Below are positions 16,916 to 28,029 of a stretch of DNA of 64,000 nt, piece after piece. Position 1 is the stretch's first letter. Each line of letters starts with the position of its first letter. Source of the DNA: Streptomyces sp. 130 (GTDB lineage Bacteria; Actinomycetota; Actinomycetes; Streptomycetales; Streptomycetaceae); assembly GCF_007096885.1 (NCBI RefSeq), contig NZ_VJNO01000001.1, forward strand, positions 372,001 through 436,000, in the 5' to 3' direction. The position numbers and the translations under genes were made by a program. The notes beneath the pieces are model-generated. The model ran no database searches and was not told the DNA's origin. It worked only from the letters and a program-made list of their open reading frames with translations.

Positions 16916-17761
16916 ATGAGCCACACAACGGTGAACGGAACCACCCTCCACTACGACGACCTCGGGCCTGCGGACGGGCTGCCGGTCCTGCTGGTCCACG
17001 GCCATCCCTTCAACCGCACCCTGTGGGCACCGCAGAGCGCGGCCCTCGCCGCGGCCGGCCACCGCGTCATCACGCCGGACCTGCGGGGATACGGCGACAG
17101 CGGGGTCACGGACGGACGCGTGTACCTGTCCGGCTTCGCGGACGACCTCGTCGGCCTGCTGGACCACCTCGGCATCGGACGGGCCGTGATCGGCGGCGTG
17201 TCCATGGGCGGCCAGATCGCCATGGAGACGCAGCGCCGGCACGCCTCCCGCGTGCGCGGGCTGATCCTGTCGGACACCTCGGCGCCCGCCGAGACGCCCG
17301 ACGGCAGGGCCTTCAGGAACCGCCTGGCCGACCGGCTGCTCGCCGAAGGCATGGCCGGTTACGCGGACGAGGTCATCGACAAGATGCTGGCCTCCTACAA
17401 CGTCACCGCCCTGCCGGAGGTCGCCGCACGCGTCCTGGCCATGATGCGCGCCACCGACCCGCGAGGTGCGGCGGCGGCCCTGCGGGGCCGTGCCGAGCGC
17501 GCCGACTACCGCGACACGCTGGCCGCCGCCCGCTGCCCGGTACTGGTCGTCGTCGGGGCGGACGACGTCCACACGCCGGTCGCCGAAGCCGAGGCCATCG
17601 CCCGCCTCGCCCCGCACTCCGTGCTGCGCGTCATCGAGGGCGCGGGACATCTCCCGGGCGCCGAACAGCCGGAACGCTTCAACCGCGTGCTGCTGGACTT
17701 CCTGCGAGCCCGCTTCCCCGATCGGGACCGATCAGGCCTGCTCCCGCCCGACCCGGCCTGA
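16916..17761 (+). CDS. Alpha/beta-fold hydrolase
   Basis: 281 aa. The oxyanion motif HGHPFN, nucleophile elbow GVSMGG, acidic residue in GADDVHTP and the His in GAGHLPG form a complete triad. Substrate unknown; ester, epoxide or haloperoxidase-like small molecules are typical. Start ATG (MSHTTVNGTTLHY). Second gene of the TetR-linked pair, ending in a strong bidirectional terminator. Confidence 0.92.
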   Translation: MSHTTVNGTTLHYDDLGPADGLPVLLVHGHPFNRTLWAPQSAALAAAGHRVITPDLRGYGDSGVTDGRVYLSGFADDLVGLLDHLGIGRAVIGGVSMGGQIAMETQRRHASRVRGLILSDTSAPAETPDGRAFRNRLADRLLAEGMAGYADEVIDKMLASYNVTALPEVAARVLAMMRATDPRGAAAALRGRAERADYRDTLAAARCPVLVVVGADDVHTPVAEAEAIARLAPHSVLRVIEGAGHLPGAEQPERFNRVLLDFLRARFPDRDRSGLLPPDPA

Positions 17762-17788
17762 TCCGCGCGAAGGCCCCCCGGACCACGG

Positions 17789-17823
17789 GCGTGCCCCCCG
17801 CCGGTCGCCGGCGGGGGGCACGC
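17789..17823. terminator. Bidirectional terminator
   Basis: Perfect 16-bp arms GCGTGCCCCCCGCCGG and complement with a very short loop, between the convergent hydrolase and chitinase genes. Confidence 0.8.
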
Positions 17824-17838
17824 ATCGGGCGGGGCCGG

Positions 17839-19524
<1,686 letters not shown>

Positions 19525-19616
19525 GTGCGGCCTCCAGCGGGGGAGCGGGTGGTGCTGTGGATGGGCTGGAGCAGTGATAACCGGCCCGTGACCTGCGCGT
19601 CAACGAATCCAACGAG

Positions 19617-19634
19617 ATTAGGACTAGACCAATT
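19617..19634 (-). promoter_or_regulatory. DasR-type (dre) operator of the chitinase gene
   Basis: ATTAGGACTAGACCAATT matches the known DasR responsive element (core GGTCTAGACC, here GGACTAGACC). It lies about 95 bases ahead of the chitinase start. DasR is the N-acetylglucosamine-sensing GntR repressor of Streptomyces. Confidence 0.7.
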
Positions 19635-19823
19635 TGATGGTGTGTGAGGTGGCCGGCGGGCGCCGTCGCGCCGTACGGCGGCCGGGCGGCGCCGGTGACC
19701 AGCGGCTTAAGGATCACTTAAAAGTGGCCCCGCGAGCGCTTCGTCGGCGAACCACTCGATGCTGAAAAGCGGAAGCGCGAACCGACCCCCTTCCACCCCC
19801 TTGACCGGGCCTCGTTCGCCGTT

Positions 19824-19858
19824 AAGGTCTAGACCTGCATCGGCCAGGTCCAGACCAG
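19824..19858 (+). promoter_or_regulatory. Two dre-like operators of the LPMO gene
   Basis: AAGGTCTAGACCTG (19824-19837) and CAGGTCCAGACCAG (19845-19858), centres 21 bp apart, about two helical turns. The 12-base direct repeats match those known from Streptomyces chitinase promoters and the DasR consensus. They lie 60-95 bases ahead of the LPMO start. Confidence 0.75.
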
Positions 19859-19919
19859 GGGTCCTCGTGTGCCGCAGGTGAACGCCCGGCCTCCGTACGA
19901 GCAAAGGAAGTGATGTGGC

Positions 19920-20684
19920 ATGAACACCAGGCGACGGATGGCCGTTTCCATCGGAGCGCTGGTCGCCCCGGTCCTCGCCCTCGGCATCCAGACGGGCACC
20001 GCCAGCGCCCACGGCTGGGTCACCGCGCCGACGAGCCGGCAGGCCCAGTGCGCGTCCGGTGCCGTCGACTGCGGCCAGATCAAGTACGAGCCGCAGAGCG
20101 TCGAGGGCCCGAAGGGGCTCAAGAGCTGCAGCGGCGGCAACGCGGCGTTCGCCGAGCTGGACGACGACAACAAGGGCTGGCAGGTCACCCCGGTCGGCCA
20201 GAAGTTCACCTTCACCTGGCACCACACGGCCCGTCACGCCACCGAGAACTGGCAGTACTTCATCGGCGACCAGAAGATCGCCGAGTTCGCCGGCAACCGC
20301 GCCCAGCCGCCCGCCGACGTGAGCCAGGAGGTGGACTTCGGCAGCTTCACCGGCCGCCAGAAGGTGCTCGCCGTCTGGAACGTCGCCGACACGGCCAACG
20401 CCTTCTACGCGTGCGTCGACGTCAACATCGGCGGCACCGGTGGTGGCGGCGACGACGGCGGCAACCCCGGCGGCAACCCCGGCGGCGGTGACGGCGACGG
20501 CGGCGACACCGGCGAGCCGGGCGCCTGCTCCGTGCCGCTGTGGAGCACCGAGGCCGTCTACTCCGGGGGCGACACCGTCTCGTACGACGGGCACACCTGG
20601 CGCGCCAAGTGGTGGGTGCAGGGCGACAAGCCCGGCACCACCGGTGAGTGGGGCGTCTGGGAGGACCTCGGCGCCTGCGCCTGA
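19920..20684 (+). CDS. Chitin-active lytic polysaccharide monooxygenase (AA10) with CBM
   Basis: 254 aa. The signal peptide is cleaved after ASA so that His31 becomes the N-terminal copper ligand; the second histidine-brace ligand is most likely His106 in TWHHTARHATENW. Cys pairs are as in the family. A Gly/Asp/Asn linker (about 176-200) joins to a CBM5/12 with YDGHTWRAKWWVQGDKPG. It oxidatively cleaves crystalline chitin and so helps the divergent chitinase. ATG start behind AAGGAAG. Confidence 0.95.
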   Translation: MNTRRRMAVSIGALVAPVLALGIQTGTASAHGWVTAPTSRQAQCASGAVDCGQIKYEPQSVEGPKGLKSCSGGNAAFAELDDDNKGWQVTPVGQKFTFTWHHTARHATENWQYFIGDQKIAEFAGNRAQPPADVSQEVDFGSFTGRQKVLAVWNVADTANAFYACVDVNIGGTGGGGDDGGNPGGNPGGGDGDGGDTGEPGACSVPLWSTEAVYSGGDTVSYDGHTWRAKWWVQGDKPGTTGEWGVWEDLGACA

Positions 20685-20693
20685 CCGCACGAC

Positions 20694-20728
20694 CGGCCCG
20701 GCGGGGGAGCTCACACCCCGCCGGGCCG
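20694..20728 (+). terminator. Hairpin terminator with T run
   Basis: 13-bp arms CGGCCCGGCGGGG / CCCCGCCGGGCCG, loop of nine, followed by TTTCC. It follows the LPMO stop. Confidence 0.75.
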
Positions 20729-20772
20729 TTTCCGTGACCGCCGCCGGGCCGGTGTCCCCGGGGCGGCGCGGC

Positions 20773-20803
20773 TTGACCCTCCCCTTGCGTCAGGCTTGAT
20801 GAT
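20773..20803 (+). promoter_or_regulatory. MerR-type promoter with long spacer
   Basis: TTGACC and a TTGATG/TGATGA -10 separated by 18-19 bases, with an imperfect dyad (ACCCT...AGGCT) in the spacer. MerR-family activators work on such over-long spacers. It lies just before the MerR-TipAS gene, so autoregulation is likely. Confidence 0.5.
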
Positions 20804-20827
20804 CGGTCGCGAGGAAAGGGCAGGTGG

Positions 20828-21616
20828 ATGAGTTATTCCGTGGGGCAGGTGGCGGCCTTCGCCGGAGTGACGGTGCGTACGCTGCACCACTACGACAAGG
20901 CGGGGCTGCTCTCGCCGGGCGGGCGCAGCCAGGCCGGCTACCGGCTCTACGACGAGGCCGACCTGGTCCGGCTGCAGCAGATCCTCTTCTACCGCGAACT
21001 GGGCTTCCCGCTGGACGAGATCGCCGAGATCCTCAAGGACCCGCAGGCCGACATCCTGGACCACCTGCGGGCCCGGCAGGAGCAGCTGGAGGCGGAGATC
21101 GCCAGGCTGCGCCGGCTCTCCGAGGTGGCCCGGCGGGCGATCGAGGTGCAGCGGACCGGCGTATCGCTGACGCCCCACGAGCGCTTCGAGGTGTTCGGCG
21201 AGATCACCGCCGACCTGAGTTACGCCACCGAGGCGGCGCTCAAGTGGGCCGACTCGCCGGGGCAGCGCGCGTCGATGGCCCGGGCCGCCGCGCACACCAA
21301 GGAGGACTGGCGGCGGCTCATGGGTGAGGCCACGGCCTGGCGTGCCGAGCTGCTGGCGGCCTTCGACGAGGGCGAGCCGAGCGACGGCGAACGGGCCATG
21401 GACCTCGCCGAGGAGCACCGGCTGCACATCTCCCGCTGGTTCACCGCCTGCCCGTCCGACATGCACCGCCGCATCGCGGACGACTTCGCCGCCGATCCGC
21501 GCGCCTTCGCCCTGGTCGTGCCGCCGTCCCGGCAGCGCCCAGGCCTGGCCGCCTACCTGTGCAAGGCCGTCCACGCCAACGCGGCCCGCCGCACGGACGG
21601 CGGCGATGACCGATGA
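20828..21616 (+). CDS. MerR family regulator with TipAS drug-binding domain
   Basis: 262 aa. N-terminal MerR HTH (YSVGQVAAFAGVTVRTLHHYDKAGLL, 4-29), dimerising coiled coil (about 80-115), then a TipAS domain (about 145-250) with the EEHRLHISRWFTACPSDMH signature. In Streptomyces lividans TipA this domain covalently binds thiopeptide antibiotics and activates the promoter. It is followed 13 bases later by a glycosyltransferase gene that is probably its target. Confidence 0.92.
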   Translation: MSYSVGQVAAFAGVTVRTLHHYDKAGLLSPGGRSQAGYRLYDEADLVRLQQILFYRELGFPLDEIAEILKDPQADILDHLRARQEQLEAEIARLRRLSEVARRAIEVQRTGVSLTPHERFEVFGEITADLSYATEAALKWADSPGQRASMARAAAHTKEDWRRLMGEATAWRAELLAAFDEGEPSDGERAMDLAEEHRLHISRWFTACPSDMHRRIADDFAADPRAFALVVPPSRQRPGLAAYLCKAVHANAARRTDGGDDR

Positions 21617-21629
21617 GCCGAGGAGAGTC

Positions 21630-22847
21630 ATGAGAATACTGATCGCCGCCGCCGGATCGCGCGGTGACATCGCCCCCTACACCGGCCTCGGCGCCGCACT
21701 CCGCGCGGCCGGTCACGAGGTCGCCCTCGCCACGACGGACACCTTCGAACCCCTCGCCCGCGCCGCCGGGCTGGACTTCCGCGCCCTCCCGGGCAACCCG
21801 GCGAAGGGCGGCGGCGGAAGCGGCGACAAGCGGGAACTCATGCGGGCCGCCGCCGCTTTCATCACGGACCTGGGCCAGGGGTTCGCCGACGCGATGGCCG
21901 ACGGCACGGACCTGATGCTGCTCTCGACCACGACCGCCCCGCTGGGCTGGCACCTCACCGAGGCCACCGGCACCCCGGGCATCGGCGTGTACCTCCAGCC
22001 CACCGCGCCGACCGGCGACTTCCCGCCCGTCGTCACGGGCACCCGCTCCCTGGGCCGCCCCGGCAACCGCCTGGCCGGACGCCTCGCGCTGCGGATGACG
22101 GACCGCCTGTACGCCCCCGCGGTGACCGCGCTGCGCGAACGGCTAGGGCTCCCGCCGGCCAAGCCCTCCGACACGCGCCGCCGCCAGGAACGCGCCGACT
22201 GGCCCGTCCTGCACGGCTTCAGCACCGCCCTGGTGGCCCGGCCCGCCGACTGGCGCCCCGGCCTGCACGTGGTCGGCAACTGGTGGCCCCACCACGATCC
22301 GGACGGGAAACTGCCCCCGGAGATCGAGGACTTCCTGAGCGCCGGGGCCCCGCCCGTCCTCATCGGCTTCGGCAGCATGGCGGCCGGCGAGGGGGAACGG
22401 CTCGGCGAGCTCGCCGTGCGGGCCCTGCGCCGCGCCGGGCTGCGCGGCATCCTCCAGTCGGGGAGCGCCGGGCTCACCGCCGAGGGCGACGACGTCCTCA
22501 CCATCGGGGACGTCCCGCACGCCCCGCTGTTCCCGCGCCTGGCCGCCGTGGTCCACCACGCCGGGGCCGGCACCTCGGCCGCCGCGCTGCGGGCCGGGGT
22601 CCCCGCGGTCACCGTGCCCGTGACCGCCGACCAGCCGTTCTGGGCCGGCCGTCTCGCCGCCATCGGCGCCGCGGCCGAGCCGATCCCCTTCCGCGCCCTC
22701 ACCGCCGACCGCCTCGCCGACGCGCTCGACCGCGTCGTCCGGCAGGAGCCGTACGCGCGGGCCGCCGCGAAGGGCGCGGAGCGGATGGCCGCGGAGGACG
22801 GAGCGGCCGGGACGGTGGAGGCGGTGCGGCGGCTGACCGGAGGCTGA
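21630..22847 (+). CDS. GT1-family glycosyltransferase (antibiotic/sterol type)
   Basis: 405 aa. GT-B fold with the N-terminal MRILIAAAGSRGDIAPYTGLGAAL and the C-terminal donor motif HHAGAGTSAAALRAGVPAVTVPVTADQPFWAGRL, as in UGT80/MGT-like enzymes that move UDP-glucose or dTDP-sugars to lipids or macrolides. ATG with AGGAGA at the right distance; an in-frame ATG 24 bases upstream is less well placed. It sits in an operon with the MerR-TipAS regulator. Acceptor unknown; drug inactivation is plausible. Confidence 0.92.
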   Translation: MRILIAAAGSRGDIAPYTGLGAALRAAGHEVALATTDTFEPLARAAGLDFRALPGNPAKGGGGSGDKRELMRAAAAFITDLGQGFADAMADGTDLMLLSTTTAPLGWHLTEATGTPGIGVYLQPTAPTGDFPPVVTGTRSLGRPGNRLAGRLALRMTDRLYAPAVTALRERLGLPPAKPSDTRRRQERADWPVLHGFSTALVARPADWRPGLHVVGNWWPHHDPDGKLPPEIEDFLSAGAPPVLIGFGSMAAGEGERLGELAVRALRRAGLRGILQSGSAGLTAEGDDVLTIGDVPHAPLFPRLAAVVHHAGAGTSAAALRAGVPAVTVPVTADQPFWAGRLAAIGAAAEPIPFRALTADRLADALDRVVRQEPYARAAAKGAERMAAEDGAAGTVEAVRRLTGG

Positions 22848-23018
22848 GGCAGCGGGGCCGCGCGCCGGGGCCGGGGCCTCGCCTCGGCCGAGCGGCGCAA
22901 GAAGGCGGCGCCGTTGCGCGTAACCCCGCCCCCGCCCCGTGAGAGGACGAGATCCGGGGGTACCCCTTCCGTCGGGCGCCGCGACAAGCGGGACAGCCGG
23001 CCGACGGAGAGGCGACTC

Positions 23019-24698
23019 GTGCTGCTGGCGAAGAGCAAGAGGCACATGAAGGACCGGGCGCGGAGGGCGGGCGCGAGGACCGCGGAGGCCGTGGACGCCC
23101 GGCTCCCGCTCGCCGGGGCCGCCCGGTCGCTGCTGCGGAAGGCGTTCCCGGACCACTGGTCCTTCCTCCTCGGTGAATTCGCCCTCTACAGCTTCATCGT
23201 GCTCCTGCTGACCGGGGTCTACCTGACCCTGTTCTTCCAGCCGTCGATGGCCGAGTCGGTGTACACGGGCTCGTACGGCCCGCTCCGGGGAGTCCGTACC
23301 TCGGAGGCGTACGCCAGCACGCTCCGCATCAGCTTCGACGTGCGGGGCGGGCTGCTGATCCGGCAGATCCACCACTGGGCGGCGCTCGTCTTCGTCGCCT
23401 CGATCGGCGCGCACATGCTGCGGGTGTTCTTCACCGGGGCCTTCCGCAGGCCGCGCGAGGTCAACTGGATGGTGGGGGTGACGATGTTCCTCCTCGCCCT
23501 CCTGGAGGGCTTCGCCGGCTACTCCCTCCCCGACGACCTGCTGTCCGGCACGGGGCTGCGCACCGCGCAGGGCATCATGCTGTCGATCCCGGTCGTCGGC
23601 ACCTATGTGAGCTTCTTCGTCTTCGGCGGCGAGTACCCGGGCGAGGACATCGTCTCGCGGCTCTACCCCGTCCACATCCTGCTGGTCCCCGGGCTGCTCC
23701 TCGCCCTGATCAGCCTGCATCTGCTGCTCGTCGTGCACTTGAAGCACACCCAGTGGGCGGGCCCGGGGCGCACCGGCCGCAATGTCGTCGGCAAACCGTT
23801 CTTCCCGCAGTACACGGCGAAGTCGGCCGGTCTCTTCCTCATGGTCTTCGGCGTGCTCGCCCTGCTCGGCGCCCTCGCGCAGATCAACCCCGTCTGGGAC
23901 TACGGCCCCTACCGCACCGACCAGGTCTCCACCGGCTCCCAGCCCGACTGGTACGTCGGCTTCCTCGAAGGCGCCCTGCGGCTCATGCCCGGCGTCGAGA
24001 CCCGGCTGTGGGGCCACACCCTGATGTGGAACCCGCTGGTCCCCGGCGTGCTGCTGCCCGGCGCGCTCTTCCTCGTGCTCTACGCGTACCCCTTCTTCGA
24101 GCGGTGGATCACCGGCGGCCCGGGCGAGCGCCACCTCTGCGACCGCCCGCGCGACCGGCCGGTCCGCACGGGGCTCGGCGTCGCCGCCATCACGGCCTAC
24201 GCGGTACTGCTGCTCGCCGGGGGACAGGACGTGATCGCCTACGTCTTCGACGTGCCCGTGCACGCCCTGACCTGGACGTTGCGCATCGCCCTGTTCGTCC
24301 TGCCCCCGGTCGCGTTCGTGGTGACCGGCCGGCTCTGCCTGGCCCTCCAGGCGCACGACCGGGAACTGCTGGAGGACGGCGAGGCGACCGGCGGCGTGGA
24401 GCAGTCGGTGGAGGGCGGCTACCACCCCGAGCACGCGCCGCTGCCCGAGGAGAAGCGGTACGTCCTGCTGGCGCGGGAGCTGCCCAGGCCGCTGGACGTC
24501 CCCGCACCCCGGCGGGCCCCCGCCCGCATCCGGCTCACCCGGCGGCTGCGGTCACGGCTCAGCCACTGGTACTACCGCGACCAGGTCCGCCCCGGGCTGA
24601 CGCCGCAACAGGAGCGGGAGGCCCGTGAGCTGCTGGCCGGGCCGCGCGGGGCGGGGGATCAGCGCTCCGGGTCGGGGTTCTGGAAGACGAAGCCGTAG
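23019..24698 (+). CDS. Cytochrome b subunit of a bc-type complex (QcrB paralogue)
   Basis: 559 aa, polytopic. The first half carries heme ligands His118/119 and His132 in QIHHWAALVFVASIGAHMLR, and His219/His234 in YPVHILLVPGLLLALISLHL; a PDWY loop, the PEWY variant, forms part of the quinol site. The C-terminal extension is typical of actinobacterial QcrB. GTG start with GGAGAGG; an ATG at 23046 is possible. No Rieske or cytochrome c gene is adjacent, so it is an isolated paralogue. Its 3' end overlaps the opposing ctaF gene by 40 bases. Confidence 0.9.
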   Translation: MLLAKSKRHMKDRARRAGARTAEAVDARLPLAGAARSLLRKAFPDHWSFLLGEFALYSFIVLLLTGVYLTLFFQPSMAESVYTGSYGPLRGVRTSEAYASTLRISFDVRGGLLIRQIHHWAALVFVASIGAHMLRVFFTGAFRRPREVNWMVGVTMFLLALLEGFAGYSLPDDLLSGTGLRTAQGIMLSIPVVGTYVSFFVFGGEYPGEDIVSRLYPVHILLVPGLLLALISLHLLLVVHLKHTQWAGPGRTGRNVVGKPFFPQYTAKSAGLFLMVFGVLALLGALAQINPVWDYGPYRTDQVSTGSQPDWYVGFLEGALRLMPGVETRLWGHTLMWNPLVPGVLLPGALFLVLYAYPFFERWITGGPGERHLCDRPRDRPVRTGLGVAAITAYAVLLLAGGQDVIAYVFDVPVHALTWTLRIALFVLPPVAFVVTGRLCLALQAHDRELLEDGEATGGVEQSVEGGYHPEHAPLPEEKRYVLLARELPRPLDVPAPRRAPARIRLTRRLRSRLSHWYYRDQVRPGLTPQQEREARELLAGPRGAGDQRSGSGFWKTKP

Positions 24699-25048
24699 AC
24701 GCCCGGGGCCAGCACGCCGACCCCGATCAGGAACAGCCACAGCCCCTGGACGGTGCCCAGGCCCAGCAGCGCGGTGCCGGCCGCGCTGATCGCCGGGTAG
24801 TAGCTGCCCGCCGGGAAGTACCCGCGCCGACCGCTCACCTCCTGGACGCGCGCGTCCTTGCGGTCCTCCGGGCGGGGGGCCGACCGGTGGGCCTGCCGCC
24901 ACAGGAACGCGGCGACCAGCGCCGACATCAGACCGGACAGGGCGAGCGCCGCGATGCCCGCCGGGTCCGGTGCGAACACCGCGTACACCGCGCAGGTCAC
25001 CCCGAAGAACAGCGCCACCCCGCTGAACAGCCACGCCTCGCCCCTCAT
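24659..25048 (-). CDS. ctaF: Cytochrome c oxidase subunit IV (actinobacterial CtaF type)
   Basis: 129 aa with about four membrane segments in two hairpins ([41 protein letters not shown], and two C-terminal ones) and the family [16 protein letters not shown] loop. Structural subunit of the aa3-type oxidase. Its ATG overlaps the stop of ctaD (ATGA), so they are coupled. The gene is tail-to-tail with the cytochrome b paralogue. Confidence 0.9.
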   Translation of the reverse strand: MRGEAWLFSGVALFFGVTCAVYAVFAPDPAGIAALALSGLMSALVAAFLWRQAHRSAPRPEDRKDARVQEVSGRRGYFPAGSYYPAISAAGTALLGLGTVQGLWLFLIGVGVLAPGVYGFVFQNPDPER

Positions 25049-26733
25049 CGGCCCGGCCTCCCCGGGACGGCCGCCGCCTCGGGATGGTGCAGGTCGAACG
25101 CGGGTGACTCGGAGCGGATACGGGGCAGCGCGTGGAAGTTGTGCCGGGGCGGCGGACAGCTGGTCGCCCACTCCAGCGAGCGGCCCCAGCCCCACGGGTC
25201 GTCGCCCGTGACCCGCTCCCCGTACCGCCAGGTCTTCCACACGTTGTACAGGAACGGCAGCGTGGACAGGCCCAGCAGGAACGCCCCGATGGTCGACAGG
25301 GTGTTGAGCGTGGTGAACCCGTCGGTGGCCAGGTAGTCCGCGTACCGGCGGGGCATGCCCTGCTCGCCCAGCCAGTGGTGGACGAGGAAGGTGAGCTGGA
25401 AGCCCACGAAGAGCGTCCAGAAGTGGATCTTCCCCAGCCGCTCGTCGAGCATCCGGCCGGTGAACTTGGGCCACCAGAAATAGAACCCGGCGAAGGTGGC
25501 GAAGACGATCGTCCCGAACAGGACGTAGTGCAGGTGGGCCACGATGAAATAGGTGTCCGTCAGATGGAAGTCCATCGGCGGCGACGCGATCAGCACCCCG
25601 GTGAGCCCGCCGAGCAGAAAGGTGACCAGGAAGCCCAGGGACCACAGCATCGGCGTCTCGAACGACAGCGAACCGTGCCACATCGTGCCGATCCAGTTGA
25701 AGAACTTCACGCCCGTCGGTACCGCGATCAGGAACGACATCAGCGAGAAGAACGGCAGCAGCACCCCGCCCGTCGCGAACATGTGGTGCGCCCAGACGGT
25801 CGCCGAGAGACCGGTGATGGCGATGGTCGCGCCGACCAGCCCCACGTAACCGAAGGCGGGTTTACGGCTGAACACCGGCAGGATCTCCGTGACCACCCCG
25901 AAGAACGGCAGCGCCACGATGTACACCTCGGGGTGGCCGAAGAACCAGAACAGGTGCTGCCACAGCAGCGCCCCGCCGTTGGCCGCGTCGAAGACGTGCG
26001 CGCCGAACTTCCGGTCCGCCTCCAGGGCCAGCAGCGCCGCCGTCAGCACGGGGAAGGCGAGCAGCGCCAGGATCGAGGTGAACAGCACGTTCCAGGTGAA
26101 GATCGGCATCCGGAACAGCGTCATGCCCGGGGCGCGCAGGCAGATGATCGTGGTGATGAAGTTGACCGAGCCGAGGATCGTGCTCAGGCCCGAGACCACG
26201 AGGCCCATCACCCACAGGTCCCCGCCCGCCCCCGGTGAGAACACCGGCCCGTTCAGCGGCGCGTAGGCGAACCAGCCGAAGGCGGCGGCCCCGTTGGCCG
26301 TCAGGAACCCCGAGACGACCATCAGCCCGCCGAAGAGGTACACCCAGTACGTGTACGCGTTCAGCCGGGGGAACGCCACGTCCGGCGCCCCGATCTGGAG
26401 GGGCATGATCGCGTTGGCGAAACCGGTGAACGTCGGGGTGGCGAACAGCAGCATCATGATCGTGCCGTGCACGGTGAACAGCTGGTTGTACTGCTCGGGC
26501 GAGACGATCTGCATGCCGGGGCGGGCGAGCTCGGCGCGCATCACCATGGCCAGCGCCCCGGCGAACAGGAAGAACGCGAACGAGGTCACCAGATACATGT
26601 CGCCGATGACCTTGTGGTCGGTCGTCGACACCAGCCGGAGGAATCGCGCGCCCCCGCTCACCCGGCGCTCGGTCGCCCGCCGCTCCCGGTCGTCCGCCGC
26701 CGCCGCTCCCGGTCGCTCGTCCAACGACGTCAT
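25045..26733 (-). CDS. ctaD: Cytochrome c oxidase subunit I (aa3 type), paralogue
   Basis: 562 aa heme-copper oxidase subunit I. All core ligands are visible: the first His in FTVHGTIMM, the CuB His-Tyr pair in [16 protein letters not shown], the Lys in [10 protein letters not shown], and heme ligands in [10 protein letters not shown]. It ends with the actinobacterial tail [30 protein letters not shown] start behind GGGAGGG. Subunits II and III are not nearby, so this would be a second copy borrowing CtaC/CtaE from the main cluster. Coupled to ctaF downstream. Confidence 0.94.
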   Translation of the reverse strand: MTSLDERPGAAAADDRERRATERRVSGGARFLRLVSTTDHKVIGDMYLVTSFAFFLFAGALAMVMRAELARPGMQIVSPEQYNQLFTVHGTIMMLLFATPTFTGFANAIMPLQIGAPDVAFPRLNAYTYWVYLFGGLMVVSGFLTANGAAAFGWFAYAPLNGPVFSPGAGGDLWVMGLVVSGLSTILGSVNFITTIICLRAPGMTLFRMPIFTWNVLFTSILALLAFPVLTAALLALEADRKFGAHVFDAANGGALLWQHLFWFFGHPEVYIVALPFFGVVTEILPVFSRKPAFGYVGLVGATIAITGLSATVWAHHMFATGGVLLPFFSLMSFLIAVPTGVKFFNWIGTMWHGSLSFETPMLWSLGFLVTFLLGGLTGVLIASPPMDFHLTDTYFIVAHLHYVLFGTIVFATFAGFYFWWPKFTGRMLDERLGKIHFWTLFVGFQLTFLVHHWLGEQGMPRRYADYLATDGFTTLNTLSTIGAFLLGLSTLPFLYNVWKTWRYGERVTGDDPWGWGRSLEWATSCPPPRHNFHALPRIRSESPAFDLHHPEAAAVPGRPGR

Positions 26734-26977
26734 GCACCCTCCCGATCGGCCCGGTCCTCGGCCGGCCCGGCGGCCACCGGCCATCATGGGCCCGGCGCCC
26801 GGCCTCGCCGGTCACCAGCGGCGTGTACCCGGGCGTGGGCTACCCGAACGGCGCAGGAGCGGCGGAGTGCGGCGGCGGAACGCGGTCGTGGACGCCGTTG
26901 CGGTCACACGGCCGGGCAATCGGGTCATGGGCGGCGGGAAGGCGGGAGGGCGGATGCGACGCGGGTACCTCGCCCTC

Positions 26978-27169
26978 ATGAACGCGAACCCGATTGAACT
27001 GCAGAAGGCCCTCGGCGGCGTCAGCTACCCCGCCGGCAAGGACGCGATCGTGGACCAGGCCCGCCAGAACGGTGCCGGCGACGAGATCATGGCAGCGCTG
27101 GACGCGCTGCCGGAGAAGGAGTACGAGTCGCCGGCCCAGGTCAGCAAGGAGGTCGCGCAGGAGGACTGA
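26978..27169 (+). CDS. DUF2795 protein
   Basis: 63 aa (MNANPIELQKALGGVSYPAGKDAIVDQARQ...), the compact DUF2795 helical domain, with its pattern of paired helices ending in VSKEVAQED. Function unknown. The ribosome site is weak. 244 bases separate it from the divergent ctaD start; nothing else is seen in that gap. Confidence 0.82.
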   Translation: MNANPIELQKALGGVSYPAGKDAIVDQARQNGAGDEIMAALDALPEKEYESPAQVSKEVAQED

Positions 27170-27199
27170 TCCGGGCCAGGGCGAGGGCCGCGGCGCGGG

Positions 27200-27400
27200 T
27201 CAGGGGTGCCCGGGCTGCTGGCCGGGGGGCGTCGCGCCGCCCTCGCCGCCGCCCTTGTTCCCCTTGTCCGTCCCGTGGGCGTGCTTCCCGGCTCCGGGCC
27301 GGGGCGCGTCCTTCTGCGCCGCCTTGGTCCGCGCGCTGTCCTGCGGGGTCGCGCCGCCCTTGTCGCTGCGCCGTTGCTCGGGCTGTTGCGGGTTCGGCAT
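27200..27400 (-). CDS. Small Lys/Gly/Gln-rich hypothetical protein
   Basis: 66 aa hydrophilic, apparently disordered (MPNPQQPEQRRSDKGGATPQ...TDKGNKGGGEGG). The start is ATG behind GGGAGCC; an upstream ATG adds 16 unlikely residues. Streptomyces-like composition; no domain. Convergent with the DUF2795 gene. Confidence 0.6.
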   Translation of the reverse strand: MPNPQQPEQRRSDKGGATPQDSARTKAAQKDAPRPGAGKHAHGTDKGNKGGGEGGATPPGQQPGHP

Positions 27401-27488
27401 CTCGGCTCCCGGATGTCTGCGAGTGGTCGTGCCGCGGCCGGTGGCCACTTCCCATGGTGCACCGGCCGGGGCCCGTCCGCCCGGCGGG

Positions 27489-27863
27489 TCAGCGGTGCGT
27501 GAGTACGTTGACCACCTTGCCGTTCGGGTCGCGTACGAAGAAGCGGCGCACGCCCCACTCCTCGTCGTGCGGGCCGTACACGATCTCCGCGCCCGCGCGG
27601 ACGAGCGCCGCGTGCACCGCGTCCACGTCCGCGACCTCCACGCTGAGGTCAGGGTTGACCGGGCCGGTCGCGTCCTCGGTCATGAAGCTGATCTGGGCGG
27701 CCGGCCGGGCGGGCGAGGCGAGGGTCATGATCCAGCCATGGTTCATGACCTCCTCGAAGCCGAGCAGGCCGTAGAACGCGGCGTTGTCGCGGAGGGCGGA
27801 CGGGTCCGTCGCGGTGTCACCCGCGCCGATCGGGATGTTCGGGACCACACGGTGAACGGACAT
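27489..27863 (-). CDS. VOC-family (glyoxalase/bleomycin-resistance-like) protein
   Basis: 124 aa, one pair of beta-alpha-beta-beta-beta modules: NIPIG...AAFYGLLGFEEVM in the first and DVDAVHAALVRAGAEIVYGPHDEEWGVRRFFVRDPNGKVVNVL in the second. Members are metal-dependent lyases, dioxygenases or drug-binding proteins; which one this is cannot be told. ATG start. It is divergent from the AfsA homologue across a 166-base gap. Confidence 0.9.
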   Translation of the reverse strand: MSVHRVVPNIPIGAGDTATDPSALRDNAAFYGLLGFEEVMNHGWIMTLASPARPAAQISFMTEDATGPVNPDLSVEVADVDAVHAALVRAGAEIVYGPHDEEWGVRRFFVRDPNGKVVNVLTHR

Positions 27864-27877
27864 GGCGTACTCCTGTC

Positions 27878-27899
27878 ACATCGATCACGGTCGGTAACT
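27878..27899. promoter_or_regulatory. Autoregulator-element-like half-site
   Basis: The right half (27888-27899) reads ACGGTCGGTAAC, close to one arm of the palindromic sites bound by gamma-butyrolactone receptors (consensus arm CCGGTCGGTATG). The left half is poorly conserved. It lies between the VOC gene and the AfsA homologue. Site identity is inferred. Confidence 0.35.
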
Positions 27900-28029
27900 C
27901 CGCTCAGCCTAGGGGCCGGCTCAAGGGGGTGGCTGGAAACTGTGGGTCGGGCCGGGGCAGACTGGCCCGGTCACAGCCGGGCCGGGGGCAACCCGGCCCA
28001 TCGAGCCGCAGTCTTTCCGGGGGCGCCCC

